Below are positions 32,563 through 41,249 of a stretch of DNA of 64,000 bases, one piece after another. The translations under genes were made by a program, and so were the position numbers. The stretch is taken from the NCBI RefSeq assembly GCF_017876775.1, contig NZ_JAGIOP010000002.1, forward strand, positions 2,852,001-2,916,000. Direction: 5' to 3'. The stretch is from Mycolicibacterium lutetiense (GTDB lineage: Bacteria; Actinomycetota; Actinomycetes; Mycobacteriales; Mycobacteriaceae). Under the pieces are notes generated by a model, which was given only the letters and a program-made list of their open reading frames with translations, was not told the DNA's origin and did not search any database. How positions within the stretch are numbered: the first letter of the stretch is position 1; each line of letters begins with the position of its first letter.

Positions 32563-34392
32563 TCAGCGCAATGTCAGCCCCTCGAAGGTTCCCGCGGATC
32601 TCCATTGCTTCTCCAATTTGAAGAACGCCATGGAACCCGCCGGGTAGCCGACGTCCAACCGGTCCTTGCGAGTAGGTTCTCTGCCTTCGTTGTTGTAGTA
32701 GCCCGGCGTGCAGTCCTGCGTACCGACCGGTCGGCCGTTTGCCAGGAGCATCTCCACCCATTGGTCCTCCCCGCTCGCCGTCACCTCTACCTCGGCGTTG
32801 CCATTCTCGGTCGCGTGCTTCACAAGCCGAGCAATTGTCTTGGCCTGCTCCACATAGTTGTGCGGGACATTCGCCCCCATGAAGGCCCCCTGAAACATCT
32901 GCAGGAGAAACATGTTCGGGAATCCGTGGACGTGCATGCCATGCAGCGTGCGCATTCCGTCGGCCCAGTGATCGGAAAGCAGCCGTCCATCGCGGCCGAC
33001 CGGGTCGTAACCGAGCCGGTCAATGTGCTTGCCGCCCAGGAACTCGAAGCCGGTTGCGTAGACGATCACGTCGACGTCGTATTGCTTGCCATTGACCACC
33101 ACGCCCGATTCGGTGATCCGCTCGACACCCTTACCCTCGGTGTCGATCAGGTGCACGTTCGGGCGGTTGAAAGCCTGGAGGTACTCATCGTGGAAGCACG
33201 GTCGCTTACACATCCGCCGGTACCAGGCCTTGAGTTTCTCTGCGGTTTCCGGATCGGAGACCACGTCGTCGACCCGGGCGCGGATCCTTTCCATCGTCGC
33301 GTTGTCGGTGCCCTCCAGCGCCAACATGATGTTCTCGAGTGTGCGTTCCTGCATGGGGACGGCGTGAATGGCTGCTTTCATCTCTTGAGCCAGCTCGGTC
33401 CAACCGTCTTGCACCAAGTCCACGGGATCGGAGTCCGCATCCATCTCATCGGGCTCGCTCAACACGCCGTCCCAGATGGTGGTGAAGTTCTCCATCCAGC
33501 GTTGCTGCCACCCGGGTCCGGTTTCCTCGACCATCTGCTCGAACCACTGTGGGTCGATCGGGTGGTTCTTGCGTTCGGCCACGGCCGAAGGTGTGCGCTG
33601 AAAGACGAACAGTTCCTTGCAGTCTTTGGCCAGTTGGGGGACGCACTGTACGGCGGTCGCGCCGGTGCCTATTACGGCCACGCGCTTGTCGGCCAGTTTC
33701 TCCAGCGGTGCACCCGAAGCGTCACCGCCGGAGTAGCTGTAATCCCACCGACTGGTGTGAAACGAGTGACCCTGGAATGTTTCGATGCCGGGAATGCCGG
33801 GGAGTTGCGCAACAGACAACGGGCCGGTTCCCATGGCGATGAACTGTGCGGTGAAGCTGTCGCCACGGTTGGTGCTGACCAGCCAACGTGATTGAGCCTC
33901 TTGCCATTCGAGATCGGTGATCTCGGTGTGGAACAAGACGTCCGAGTAGAGGCCGTAGAGTTTGCCGATCCGCTGAGCCTGCGCGTAGATCTCCGGGCCG
34001 TGCGCATACTTCTCGGTGGGAACATGGCCGGTCTCTTCAAGCAGCGGCATGTACACCATCGACGCCGTGTCACACTGCGCACCGGGATAGCGGTTCCAGT
34101 ACCAGACGCCACCGAAATCCCCTGCCTTATCGAGGATCCGGACACTGTCGATGCCTGCCTCTTTGAGACGGGCGCCGGTCAGCAGACCGGAGAAGCCACC
34201 GCCGATGACCGCAACCGTCACGTGATCGGTTTTCGGCTCCCGCGCCTCGACAGGCAGGAATGGATCCTCGCTCTGCCCGGGCAAGTCGGCCAGGCGGACA
34301 TACTGGCCGGTGCCGTCCGATCGGAGCCGCTTGTCACGCTCCTGCGCGTACTTCTGACGAAGCGCGTCGGTGTCGATCTGGCTGCTTGCCAT
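32563..34392 (-). CDS. Baeyer-Villiger monooxygenase (flavin-dependent)
   Basis: A 609-residue enzyme, started at ATG 34392 after GGGGA. It has the FAD motif VIGGGFSGLLTGARLKEAG, the BVMO fingerprint FQGHSFHTSRWDY, and the NADP motif AVIGTGATAVQCVPQ. Length and motifs match cyclohexanone/phenylacetone-type enzymes, which insert oxygen next to a ketone to give an ester or lactone. A divergent TetR gene begins at 34719, and the shared gap has two AGTA-N-TTAC dyads. The ketone substrate is unknown; steroid or terpenoid ketones are likely by context. Confidence 0.93.
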   Translation of the reverse strand: MASSQIDTDALRQKYAQERDKRLRSDGTGQYVRLADLPGQSEDPFLPVEAREPKTDHVTVAVIGGGFSGLLTGARLKEAGIDSVRILDKAGDFGGVWYWNRYPGAQCDTASMVYMPLLEETGHVPTEKYAHGPEIYAQAQRIGKLYGLYSDVLFHTEITDLEWQEAQSRWLVSTNRGDSFTAQFIAMGTGPLSVAQLPGIPGIETFQGHSFHTSRWDYSYSGGDASGAPLEKLADKRVAVIGTGATAVQCVPQLAKDCKELFVFQRTPSAVAERKNHPIDPQWFEQMVEETGPGWQQRWMENFTTIWDGVLSEPDEMDADSDPVDLVQDGWTELAQEMKAAIHAVPMQERTLENIMLALEGTDNATMERIRARVDDVVSDPETAEKLKAWYRRMCKRPCFHDEYLQAFNRPNVHLIDTEGKGVERITESGVVVNGKQYDVDVIVYATGFEFLGGKHIDRLGYDPVGRDGRLLSDHWADGMRTLHGMHVHGFPNMFLLQMFQGAFMGANVPHNYVEQAKTIARLVKHATENGNAEVEVTASGEDQWVEMLLANGRPVGTQDCTPGYYNNEGREPTRKDRLDVGYPAGSMAFFKLEKQWRSAGTFEGLTLR

Positions 34393-34454
34393 CGATGTTC
34401 CCCAATCCTTGCGTGGACAGATCACAGGTGGTGATCGCGTGGCACCACACCTGA

Positions 34455-34468
34455 AGTAGGTGCTTACT
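34455..34468. promoter_or_regulatory. KstR2-like palindrome before the BVMO gene
   Basis: AGTAGGTGCTTACT lies 63 bases upstream of the BVMO start. It belongs to a set of related 14-bp sites in this window (46179, 47775, 47794, 51491). The published KstR2 box is AnCAAGnnCTTGnT, and this site shares its spacing and half-site core. Confidence 0.5.
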
Positions 34469-34691
34469 TAGTGTTGAATGTAACCGTGCCGCGTGGATGT
34501 GTCAACGGTCACGTCCACCCCGACATCGGGAATGCGCGCCGGCCGCAGTGGGCCGTCATCGAATCGTGGTGTCAACGCCGAAAGCTGCCGAAAGGCTTCG
34601 CAGTCAGCCCATTTGTCAAACGAATCTCCGCGGGAATCATCCGAGCGCAACGGGGTTTTCGTGAGCGTCAAACCCTATACTGGACAAGTGA

Positions 34692-34705
34692 AGTATCTAC
34701 TTACC
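34692..34705. promoter_or_regulatory. Related dyad before the TetR gene
   Basis: AGTATCTACTTACC lies 13 bases before the TetR ATG. It is a weaker version of the 14-bp site at 34455 and probably serves autoregulation. Confidence 0.4.
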
Positions 34706-34718
34706 AGGCTGCAGTTCG

Positions 34719-35375
34719 ATGGCGGCTAAATCGGCTCGCGACCGCGCCCCCCACACGAACCCACAGCCCCGGCTCTCCGCAGACGAGCGCAGGGAACAGA
34801 TCATCGACGCTGCGCGTCGCGTCTTCGAGCAGACCGGGTTCGAGGGTGCCCGCACGCGAGATCTAGCGGCCGCGGCCGGCGTCAACGAGGCGTTGCTCTA
34901 CCGCCATTTCGGGTCCAAAGAGGACCTGTTCGAAGCCGCGGTGGCGACTCCGCTCGAAGAAGCCGTCAGCAAGGTCGTCGAGTTCTCGGGCTCCCCTCCA
35001 AAAGATTTCGACGCAACCGGCACGGTGATGTACGACCGCACCTACCAGTTCATTTACGACCTTCTCGGTGTCATGGACGAAATCGGACCACTCCTGGGAG
35101 TGATGCTGTTCGGGCAGGCCGACCGGGCCGCAGAGTATTTCCGCGATCGTATCGACCCCTCGCTGAGCGAAGTCGAGCGTGTCGTCGAAGCCAACCTTTC
35201 GGCATGGCAGCACACGGAATTCGATGTCGGATTGTTGGTGCGGTTGACGGTCGGAATGGCGTGGTTCATCGGTACCGCAGACCGGCTGTGTGAGCGCAAG
35301 CGTGATCGAGCCGAGACGGCAGCGGCAATCACCTCGATGCTCATCCATGGTTTGGGAAACCCGCCGAGTAGCTGA
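34719..35375 (+). CDS. TetR-family regulator, divergent from BVMO
   Basis: A TetR repressor of 218 residues. The HTH covers DAARRVFEQTGFEGARTRDL and AAAAGVNEALLYRHFGSKED (about residues 29-71). A long helical domain follows, with IGPLLGVMLFGQADRA and LTVGMAWFIGTADRL. It is divergent from the BVMO gene with AGTA-type dyads at both promoters, making it the best local candidate to read those sites. Whether it also controls the mce and acyl-CoA genes cannot be decided from sequence. Confidence 0.9.
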   Translation: MAAKSARDRAPHTNPQPRLSADERREQIIDAARRVFEQTGFEGARTRDLAAAAGVNEALLYRHFGSKEDLFEAAVATPLEEAVSKVVEFSGSPPKDFDATGTVMYDRTYQFIYDLLGVMDEIGPLLGVMLFGQADRAAEYFRDRIDPSLSEVERVVEANLSAWQHTEFDVGLLVRLTVGMAWFIGTADRLCERKRDRAETAAAITSMLIHGLGNPPSS

Positions 35376-35386
35376 ACCTCCAGCTT

Positions 35387-35947
35387 TTACCAGTCCGGAA
35401 GACACGATCCATAGGCATTGCAGACTTGAGATCGCCTGTCGTTCCAGGCTTTGAACCAGGTGCCTTGCGGCGTAATAAAGAATTTGTTCGCACCGTGTTC
35501 GCAGTAGATGTTGCCATCCGGTGTCGTCGCACACGTCGTTGACTCGTAGGTCACGTAACTCCGGGGAGGCAGCGGGCGCACCGCTTGCCCAGCGGGGAAC
35601 TGAATGGCGGCCGTCCAGCCGTGGTGCACGGCGCGATTTCCGTTGTACCAAGCGATGTGGTTGTCACCGGGGGGTGCACCAGGGATATCGCCGGTGCAAC
35701 CAAAGCTTCCCCAAACCCAAATGCCGCAGTTGAGTCCCGAAGGTGCCACGAACCAGACACCCGGACGGTCGGGCAGGAAGAACTGGTCGGGCTCCAGCCG
35801 GTCGTACCACGCAGTGACGTCGCCCATATCTGGAAAAGGGCTGGGCGGCGGTGCTGCCTGCACTGGTACCGCCCCGGCAATCATCACCCCCAACACACCC
35901 GCGATCGACGCCAACCACCGACGGGCCGGGAATCTCACCGCGGTCAT
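35387..35947 (-). CDS. Secreted protein of unknown function (mce-operon distal)
   Basis: A 186-residue protein, started at ATG 35947, which overlaps the preceding gene by 4 bases. The signal is WLASIAGVLGVMIAGAVPVQ, cut near AQAA. The mature part has six Cys arranged in pairs (LNCGIWVWGSFGCTG, TTCATTPDGNIYCE, and VCNAYGSCLPDW), consistent with three disulphides. No family is recognised with certainty. It is the last gene of the minus-strand run following mceF. Confidence 0.75.
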   Translation of the reverse strand: MTAVRFPARRWLASIAGVLGVMIAGAVPVQAAPPPSPFPDMGDVTAWYDRLEPDQFFLPDRPGVWFVAPSGLNCGIWVWGSFGCTGDIPGAPPGDNHIAWYNGNRAVHHGWTAAIQFPAGQAVRPLPPRSYVTYESTTCATTPDGNIYCEHGANKFFITPQGTWFKAWNDRRSQVCNAYGSCLPDW

Positions 35948-36342
35948 GATTGAAATCCCGTGCTGCCGTAGCATGCCGCGTTGCCGACATCGAGCGTGTT
36001 CTGGCATCTGAGCGTGTCTCCGATGTAGATCCGGACCGTCACCCACTTGCCCGTCTGCCACACCGGGGCAGCGATACTGCTTCGCCAGTCGGCGCGCACC
36101 TCGGCGCCGTCGGTGGACAGGCTGCGCGGGTTGGCGATGGCCACCGTGGTTCGCCAGGGCAGCGGCACATTCTCCAGAAGTCGACGCGCGGCACCATCGA
36201 AATACTCGATATTGCTTGCAGCGGAGACGGTGTCGGAGACCACCTCATATGTCACGCTCTCCTCGGCGTGGGCAACGGGGAGCGGCGTCACGACAGCGGC
36301 GGCGCCGACCAGCGCGGCCATGAGCATTGAGCGACGAGTCAT
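35944..36342 (-). CDS. MmpS-like secreted protein
   Basis: A 132-residue protein, started at ATG 36342 after GGGAGAA. The signal is MLMAALVGAAAVVTPLPVAH. The mature domain VTYEVVSDTVSAASNIEYFD, ENVPLPWRTTVAI and WVTVRIYIGDTLRCQN resembles the extracytoplasmic beta-sandwich of MmpS proteins. Those proteins normally act with MmpL exporters. No mmpL gene is adjacent; the gene is instead in the mce-associated cluster, coupled to the next gene by ATGA. A role in envelope lipid handling is an inference. Confidence 0.75.
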   Translation of the reverse strand: MTRRSMLMAALVGAAAVVTPLPVAHAEESVTYEVVSDTVSAASNIEYFDGAARRLLENVPLPWRTTVAIANPRSLSTDGAEVRADWRSSIAAPVWQTGKWVTVRIYIGDTLRCQNTLDVGNAACYGSTGFQS

Positions 36343-36396
36343 TTGTTCTCCCAGAATTGTCAAACCAGAGCCGGATACTGCCGAGCCGATGAATGG

Positions 36397-36894
36397 CTAC
36401 GGCGTTGCCAACACGACCGCCGCCAGGTCGTATCCCGTGCGTAGATTTCGCCGCATGTCCACACCGAAATCCGTGAACGAACAATCGGAGATCTTGTTTG
36501 CGGCGTAACCCTGCAGCAGCGCCGCCTTTATCGCGAGCGCCTGGTCCTTCTTGGCGCCCTGAAGGAGAAACGCCTTGGTACCGCTGTAGCCGAGATTCTT
36601 CAGCCCGGGCAACGGGTCGGGGATCGAACCGGGTGTCGTGTCTTTATTCTGCACTCGGGTTGCGGTGTGGCTGAGATAGTCGTCGGTCATTTGATTGAAG
36701 ACCCCTGCCGCCTGCTCAACGGTGTGGTGATACTGCAGCGGCCCACATGAGGTCTCGCTGCGGGCCGACACAATTGCCTCCCTGAGCTCAGCCGCCGGGT
36801 CCGCGGCGGCCGGTGGTGCGAGCACGACCCCTGCCACAAAACCCGTCACAACCAACAAACCGTGCGCCCGCAAGCGGATTGATCGTGTTGACAC
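36397..36894 (-). CDS. Secreted CAP/SCP-like protein (tentative)
   Basis: A 165-residue protein from GTG 36894, which has GGAGGAGAA upstream. The signal is GLLVVTGFVAGVVLAPPAAA. The mature sequence CGPLQYHHTVEQAAGVFNQM, DDYLSHTATRV and GLKNLGYSGTKAFLLQG resembles the short CAP-like domains found in mycobacterial secreted proteins, but catalytic-type residues of CAP domains are not clear. Two Cys (SCGPL and DCSFT) may pair. It lies in the mce-distal group of exported genes. Confidence 0.65.
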   Translation of the reverse strand: MSTRSIRLRAHGLLVVTGFVAGVVLAPPAAADPAAELREAIVSARSETSCGPLQYHHTVEQAAGVFNQMTDDYLSHTATRVQNKDTTPGSIPDPLPGLKNLGYSGTKAFLLQGAKKDQALAIKAALLQGYAANKISDCSFTDFGVDMRRNLRTGYDLAAVVLATP

Positions 36895-36922
36895 GTACTT
36901 CTCCTCCGGTGCCCAATTCCCT

Positions 36923-37546
36923 CTAGTCGCACACATGTGAACGACCGATGCTGCTACCCCAGCGTTTGACCCGTTGAATCGAGGGGCCGGTGAACCAGTC
37001 CGGCTGGTGAGCTTTGATACCGGCACTGACGTTCGAAAGGTGCTGCCACAGTAGGTAGAAGCTCTCACCCTCGTAGATCGGAAAGTGGACATCGCCCACG
37101 TAGTTGCGGCTCTGTGTCAGTGCCTGGGCACGCGGGGCCAGAAAGTCCACCGACTGGTCGATGTTGGCGGTGACGATGTCGACCTGCCGCTGGATATCAC
37201 CGATGCTGTAATCCCAGTCGCTCCCCGCGCCGCTGATGACGCCGGGCCCATTGGGAGTGATCCGATTGAACTGGACCCTGTCGATCTGGTTTCGCAGCGT
37301 CTTGTATTGGGCGTTGTACCACTGGCACATCTCCCGTTCGGCGGCGATATCCGCCTCGGTGACGCTCCCCCGGGTCTGGTCATACGGGAACGGGAACTTC
37401 GGCTGCCAGCCCGAAGGCGTCGGGGTGATCACCGGTAGCGGCTGGATGAGCTCGCCGTCAGGAGCGGGGTCAGCCGCCGACACCGGCCCGGTCGCGATCG
37501 CCGCTGCGATCATGAACGCGGCCGATACGATCCGGGACGCCCTCAT
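36923..37546 (-). CDS. Secreted mce-associated protein of unknown function
   Basis: This protein of 207 residues has a signal peptide (IVSAAFMIAAAIATGPVSAA). The mature part begins with a Pro-rich stretch and contains a helical region, AAEREMCQWYNAQYKTLRNQ, followed by IQRQVDIVTANIDQSVDFLA. The C-terminal part is YEGESFYLLWQHLSNVSAGI and related sequence. It directly follows the Mas gene (adjacent stop and start), so it belongs to the mce transcription unit. No known family was recognised. Confidence 0.75.
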   Translation of the reverse strand: MRASRIVSAAFMIAAAIATGPVSAADPAPDGELIQPLPVITPTPSGWQPKFPFPYDQTRGSVTEADIAAEREMCQWYNAQYKTLRNQIDRVQFNRITPNGPGVISGAGSDWDYSIGDIQRQVDIVTANIDQSVDFLAPRAQALTQSRNYVGDVHFPIYEGESFYLLWQHLSNVSAGIKAHQPDWFTGPSIQRVKRWGSSIGRSHVCD

Positions 37547-38179
37547 CTACTTGGGTTCCAACGCAGAGCCGATCCCGCCGACATCGGTGATCTGCCAGTT
37601 CTGATTGCTGTCGATCGTGACGCTGTAGGTCGCCGTCGACTGCAGCGGTTCGGGGCCTTGGACGGTCTTGGTGAGAACGCTGACGAAGCAGTCGACGACG
37701 AAGACACCGCCGTTATCCGAACGGACCTTGGCGGCCAGCGGACGTGCCGTCGAGTTCCATTGCAGTGGAACAAGAATCTGCTCCATCTCCTGACCTGCCT
37801 TGGTCAGCTTCGCGGTCAGTTCCGGGCTGGTGCCCGCGACAAGTTTCTCCCTCCACGGGTTGAGATCCTGGGACTTGATCTGCGCCGCGTTGACCGCATA
37901 GTCGAGAGCGACGTTCTCGGCGCGCGCATAATCCTGGGATCGGTGGTCCTGGGCGTCGAGCTTGTGTTGGGCCCCGATGTACAGCCACCCCAGCACCGCT
38001 ACGCCACCGGAAAGAGCGGCGATCACCAAACCGAGGGCAAGGCTCCGCACGGAGACGGACAGTCGCCGTTGCGGTTTCGAACCGCCCGGGCTATCCGCAA
38101 TTTCCGCCTTCTCAGAGCCGGTGTCCGCGGAGTCGTCCACATCCGGTTCTTCGACGTCGGGTTTCTCCACTGTCGTCAT
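37547..38179 (-). CDS. Mce-associated membrane protein (Mas)
   Basis: A 210-residue protein with an acidic cytosolic tail (about 35 residues), one helix (SLALGLVIAALSGGVAVLGW) and a periplasmic NTF2-like domain ending QNWQITDVGGIGSALEP. This layout is that of Mas/Mam proteins encoded behind mceF, which are thought to stabilise Mce transporters. It lies 18 bp after mceF. Length and architecture are typical. Confidence 0.88.
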   Translation of the reverse strand: MTTVEKPDVEEPDVDDSADTGSEKAEIADSPGGSKPQRRLSVSVRSLALGLVIAALSGGVAVLGWLYIGAQHKLDAQDHRSQDYARAENVALDYAVNAAQIKSQDLNPWREKLVAGTSPELTAKLTKAGQEMEQILVPLQWNSTARPLAAKVRSDNGGVFVVDCFVSVLTKTVQGPEPLQSTATYSVTIDSNQNWQITDVGGIGSALEPK

Positions 38180-38197
38180 CGCATCTTCTCCTCATCC

Positions 38198-39151
38198 TTA
38201 GTTGCCCGGAACCTGGACATGCAGAGTGACGGCACCGTCCTCTGGCACACTGGCCATGACATTGGCCAGCATCTGGCCGGTGTCGAAGTTCATCAACGAG
38301 CCCGCAATCCCCTTGACGTGCGGCAGGAAATTGTCGCCGATCACGCCGAAGTCACCGCCGTTGTCGTCCAACAGTTTCTGAATCCGTGCGAGGAACGCGT
38401 TGAACTTGATCAGCGGTTGGGGTGCACCGATGGCAATCAGCGGCGGAAATGTGCTGAAGAGCTCGCGAAGCTTCGGGCTGTAGTCATTGAGCTGAAAGCT
38501 CAGATTGGCCAGCGCTGGGCCGACCCAGCCGGCGTTGGCCAGCAGCGTCTGGAAATTGTCGAGCAATTCACTGCCACGGCCGTTCATGTCTGCCGCCGTG
38601 TTTCGCAACAGCCTGCTGGTACGTGACAGGTTGGGCAGCACCGAGTTGGCGTCCGGCAGTGCAGTGTCGAACTCTGCGACGATGCGTTCGAGTGCGGCGG
38701 GATCCAGCTGGTCGAGAACCCGTACCACGCTCGTCGCCAGTTCCGATATCGACGCGGGCTGGGTTACCGCCTCTGCTGCAATGTGCTGTCCGTTGCGCAA
38801 CATCGCCCCGCCCGTGACGCGCGGAACCAAGCTGATGTAGGACTCACCGAGCGCAGACAGATTCTCCAAGCGGATGTCGCTGTCGACCGGTACCTGGAAC
38901 TTGTCGCCGATGTAGAAGTCAACGGTGGCCCCGTCCACGGACGAGGTGATGTGGCTGACCCTACCGATCGGCACGCCCCGCAATAGGACCTTCGACCCGA
39001 CGGCCAGTCCATTCACATCCGCCACCGCCATCGAGAGATCGGTGCGGTCCGACGGCTGGCCGACTCGCACGCCCAGCGCGCCGATCTGGCTGATGCCGAA
39101 TGCGACCATCACTCCGAAAGCCAGGAATGACACCATATCTCGCACTCTCAT
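38198..39151 (-). CDS. mceF: Mce family protein MceF
   Basis: A 317-residue protein. It has an N-terminal helix (MVSFLAFGVMVAFGISQIGA), an MCE domain (SKVLLRGVPIGRVSHITSSV and onwards, about residues 50-125), and a long helical tail (PALERIVAEFDTALPDANSV and onwards). Mce proteins assemble as a hexamer that forms a tunnel for lipid import between the YrbE permease and the outer layers. It overlaps mceE by 4 bases. It is the sixth Mce gene and ends the canonical core. Confidence 0.93.
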   Translation of the reverse strand: MRVRDMVSFLAFGVMVAFGISQIGALGVRVGQPSDRTDLSMAVADVNGLAVGSKVLLRGVPIGRVSHITSSVDGATVDFYIGDKFQVPVDSDIRLENLSALGESYISLVPRVTGGAMLRNGQHIAAEAVTQPASISELATSVVRVLDQLDPAALERIVAEFDTALPDANSVLPNLSRTSRLLRNTAADMNGRGSELLDNFQTLLANAGWVGPALANLSFQLNDYSPKLRELFSTFPPLIAIGAPQPLIKFNAFLARIQKLLDDNGGDFGVIGDNFLPHVKGIAGSLMNFDTGQMLANVMASVPEDGAVTLHVQVPGN

Positions 39152-40143
39152 GGCGCCGCCCCGATGATCCGTAGCACGTCTTGCACATTGCCGGACAGTT
39201 CGCGTCCGTCAGGCCCGACGATTGAAGTGATGTTCATCGCCGGATACCTGTCCTGCGGGAGGAAGTCTTCGTAGAACAGCCGCCGCCACGCCGGCAATTC
39301 CGCCTCGAACGCGTGTTTGTCGCGCTGCATCGCACCCGTGGCGTCGGCGGCCGATTCCAGCAGCGGCAGCAGCCAGTAACCGTTCGCGTAGATGCTGCCG
39401 ACCGACGGCAGCAGCTTGCCGACATATCCGGCGTTGGTGGTCAACCGGTCGAAGCCCGTCATCCCCCGCTCCGAATACCAGTCCTGGAATGTAGGGATCC
39501 GGTTGTACAGAACCTCAGCCGTTCCGGACGCCCCGTCGAGCAACTGGTCGACCGTCTCGATACCGTTCGACAGGTCAGAGAGGTCGGTGGATACCCGCGA
39601 GGCGATTTCACGGGCGGTATCTCCTTGCGGCGTCACGCGATTGAGCCCGATGATGGTGTTTTGCACGCGCTGAATGGATCCGCTGGTGACGAAGGTCGCC
39701 AAGCTGGCGATGGTGTCTTCGACTTGTGGCGGCGAGTCCGTCTGTGCCAGTGGAATCTTGGCCCCCCTGCTGAGCGCAGGGGCGGCCGGCTGCTGGGGTT
39801 GGGGCCGTGCGAGCGCGACGTAGATATCGCCCAGCACCGTCGCTTGCTGCAGTGACGCGTGGATGTCGCCCGGCACCACGACGCTGGAATCGATGCGTGC
39901 GGTGACGTCGACATGATCGCTGCGCAGCGCCATGTCGGTGACGACCCCGACTGTCGCGCCGTCCATCACCACTTTGGCGCGGTGCGGCAGATTCAACACG
40001 CTGGCGAACTCCATGACGACGTCGTTGCCGCCGCTATAAGAGTTTCCGGGTTGAGGCAGATCATTGACGTTGATTGCGGCACACGACGACACGGAAGCCG
40101 CGATCGCAGCGCATATAGCGGCCAGTCGAATCCGATGGTTCAT
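39148..40143 (-). CDS. mceE: Mce family lipoprotein MceE
   Basis: A 331-residue protein started at ATG 40143 (ATGA overlap with mceD). The leader AAICAAIAASVSSCAAINVN has a lipobox ending at Cys, as is usual for the MceE position. The MCE domain contains AKVVMDGATVGVVTDMALRS. A helical region follows, with IQRVQNTIIGLNRVTPQGDT. Lipidation would anchor the complex on the outer face of the membrane. Confidence 0.92.
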   Translation of the reverse strand: MNHRIRLAAICAAIAASVSSCAAINVNDLPQPGNSYSGGNDVVMEFASVLNLPHRAKVVMDGATVGVVTDMALRSDHVDVTARIDSSVVVPGDIHASLQQATVLGDIYVALARPQPQQPAAPALSRGAKIPLAQTDSPPQVEDTIASLATFVTSGSIQRVQNTIIGLNRVTPQGDTAREIASRVSTDLSDLSNGIETVDQLLDGASGTAEVLYNRIPTFQDWYSERGMTGFDRLTTNAGYVGKLLPSVGSIYANGYWLLPLLESAADATGAMQRDKHAFEAELPAWRRLFYEDFLPQDRYPAMNITSIVGPDGRELSGNVQDVLRIIGAAP

Positions 40144-41249
40144 CGGCGCTCCGCCTCGGTGAGTACGTATTGCAGCAGCGCAACATCGACCGCATAGGGC
40201 TGGCCCTGCACGTTGGCACAACTGCCGGGCACTGATGCGTTCATGATGTTGCACATCGCGACGCCGTCCGGAGTGTGCACCCGGTACAGCGGCGGGCGGT
40301 AGCGCAGGCTGGTGATGGGCCGATTATTGAGGTGGTTGGCCAGCGTATTGATCCACCACGGAACAGGATTCAGCAGATTCGCGGTTCGGGGTGCGTGCTC
40401 GCCCAGCTTGCGCACTGCGACTCCCGTCGCGTCGAGGGCGAACTGAGTCTCCTGCCCCAGATTGACTTCCAAATCCTCGACCAGTGGGGTCACCCAGGTG
40501 ACGCCTTCCACGATCCGTCTGCCGCCTTCGGATGCCTCGTCAACGTACGGCATGGTCTGCACCGCGTCGTTCATGATCTCCTTCAGCGGTCCCCTGAGGT
40601 CCTTGATCACGGAGGTCAGGTGCGCAAGGTTCGTGATGATCGACCCGATGTCACTGATCGCCTGATCCGGGTTGTCCAATACCGCCGAGGTGGTGGTCAG
40701 CAGCGCATTGGCACCGGTCCCGTTACCGTGTATCGCTTGATCGACCCCGCGCACGACGTCACCGATGTTCTTCGAGCCCTGCGGGTTGATCGTGTTGACG
40801 AAAGTGGTTGCCGAGCCGATCACTTCGGACAGGCTCTTCGGCGTGGCGGACCGGCTCAGCGGAATGCATTCGCCGGACCGGAGCTGTGCTCCGGCGTCAT
40901 AGTTGCCGACGAGTTCCAGCGAGCGGTCGGCCAGGATCGACGTCGACCGGATGATCGCCTTGACGTCCTCGGGGAGCTCACGGTGCTCGGTCACGGTGAA
41001 ATCGACTCGGACGTCGAGAGTTTCGGGGGTGATCGTCTTCACTTCGCCGATCTGATAACCCATTTGGGTGACCGGGTTGCCGACATACAGGCCGACGCTG
41101 TCGGGCAGGATCACGCAGTAGTCGGTGCGCTGACTCCGGTTCTTGTTCTCTGGCTGAGTAGCGCATGACCCACCGAGGACCATCACCGATACGGCCGCGA
41201 CGGCGATGGCGGCAGTCCGGCGGACCCGATGCAGACCCGAGGTGGCCAT
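40140..41249 (-). CDS. mceD: Mce family protein MceD
   Basis: A 369-residue protein from ATG 41249, overlapping the mceC stop. The N-terminal segment TAAIAVAAVSVMVLGGSCAT contains a Cys in a lipobox-like position, so this subunit may also be a lipoprotein. The MCE domain carries VGLYVGNPVTQMGYQIGEVK. The helical tail includes IGDVVRGVDQAIHGNGTGAN. Its tail is followed by a second conserved part near GVAMCNIMNASVPGSCANV with paired Cys. Confidence 0.92.
   Translation of the reverse strand: MATSGLHRVRRTAAIAVAAVSVMVLGGSCATQPENKNRSQRTDYCVILPDSVGLYVGNPVTQMGYQIGEVKTITPETLDVRVDFTVTEHRELPEDVKAIIRSTSILADRSLELVGNYDAGAQLRSGECIPLSRSATPKSLSEVIGSATTFVNTINPQGSKNIGDVVRGVDQAIHGNGTGANALLTTTSAVLDNPDQAISDIGSIITNLAHLTSVIKDLRGPLKEIMNDAVQTMPYVDEASEGGRRIVEGVTWVTPLVEDLEVNLGQETQFALDATGVAVRKLGEHAPRTANLLNPVPWWINTLANHLNNRPITSLRYRPPLYRVHTPDGVAMCNIMNASVPGSCANVQGQPYAVDVALLQYVLTEAERR

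Noticed and set aside
32605..33891. A 428-codon plus-strand frame
   Set aside because: It is antisense to the BVMO and lacks any motif.
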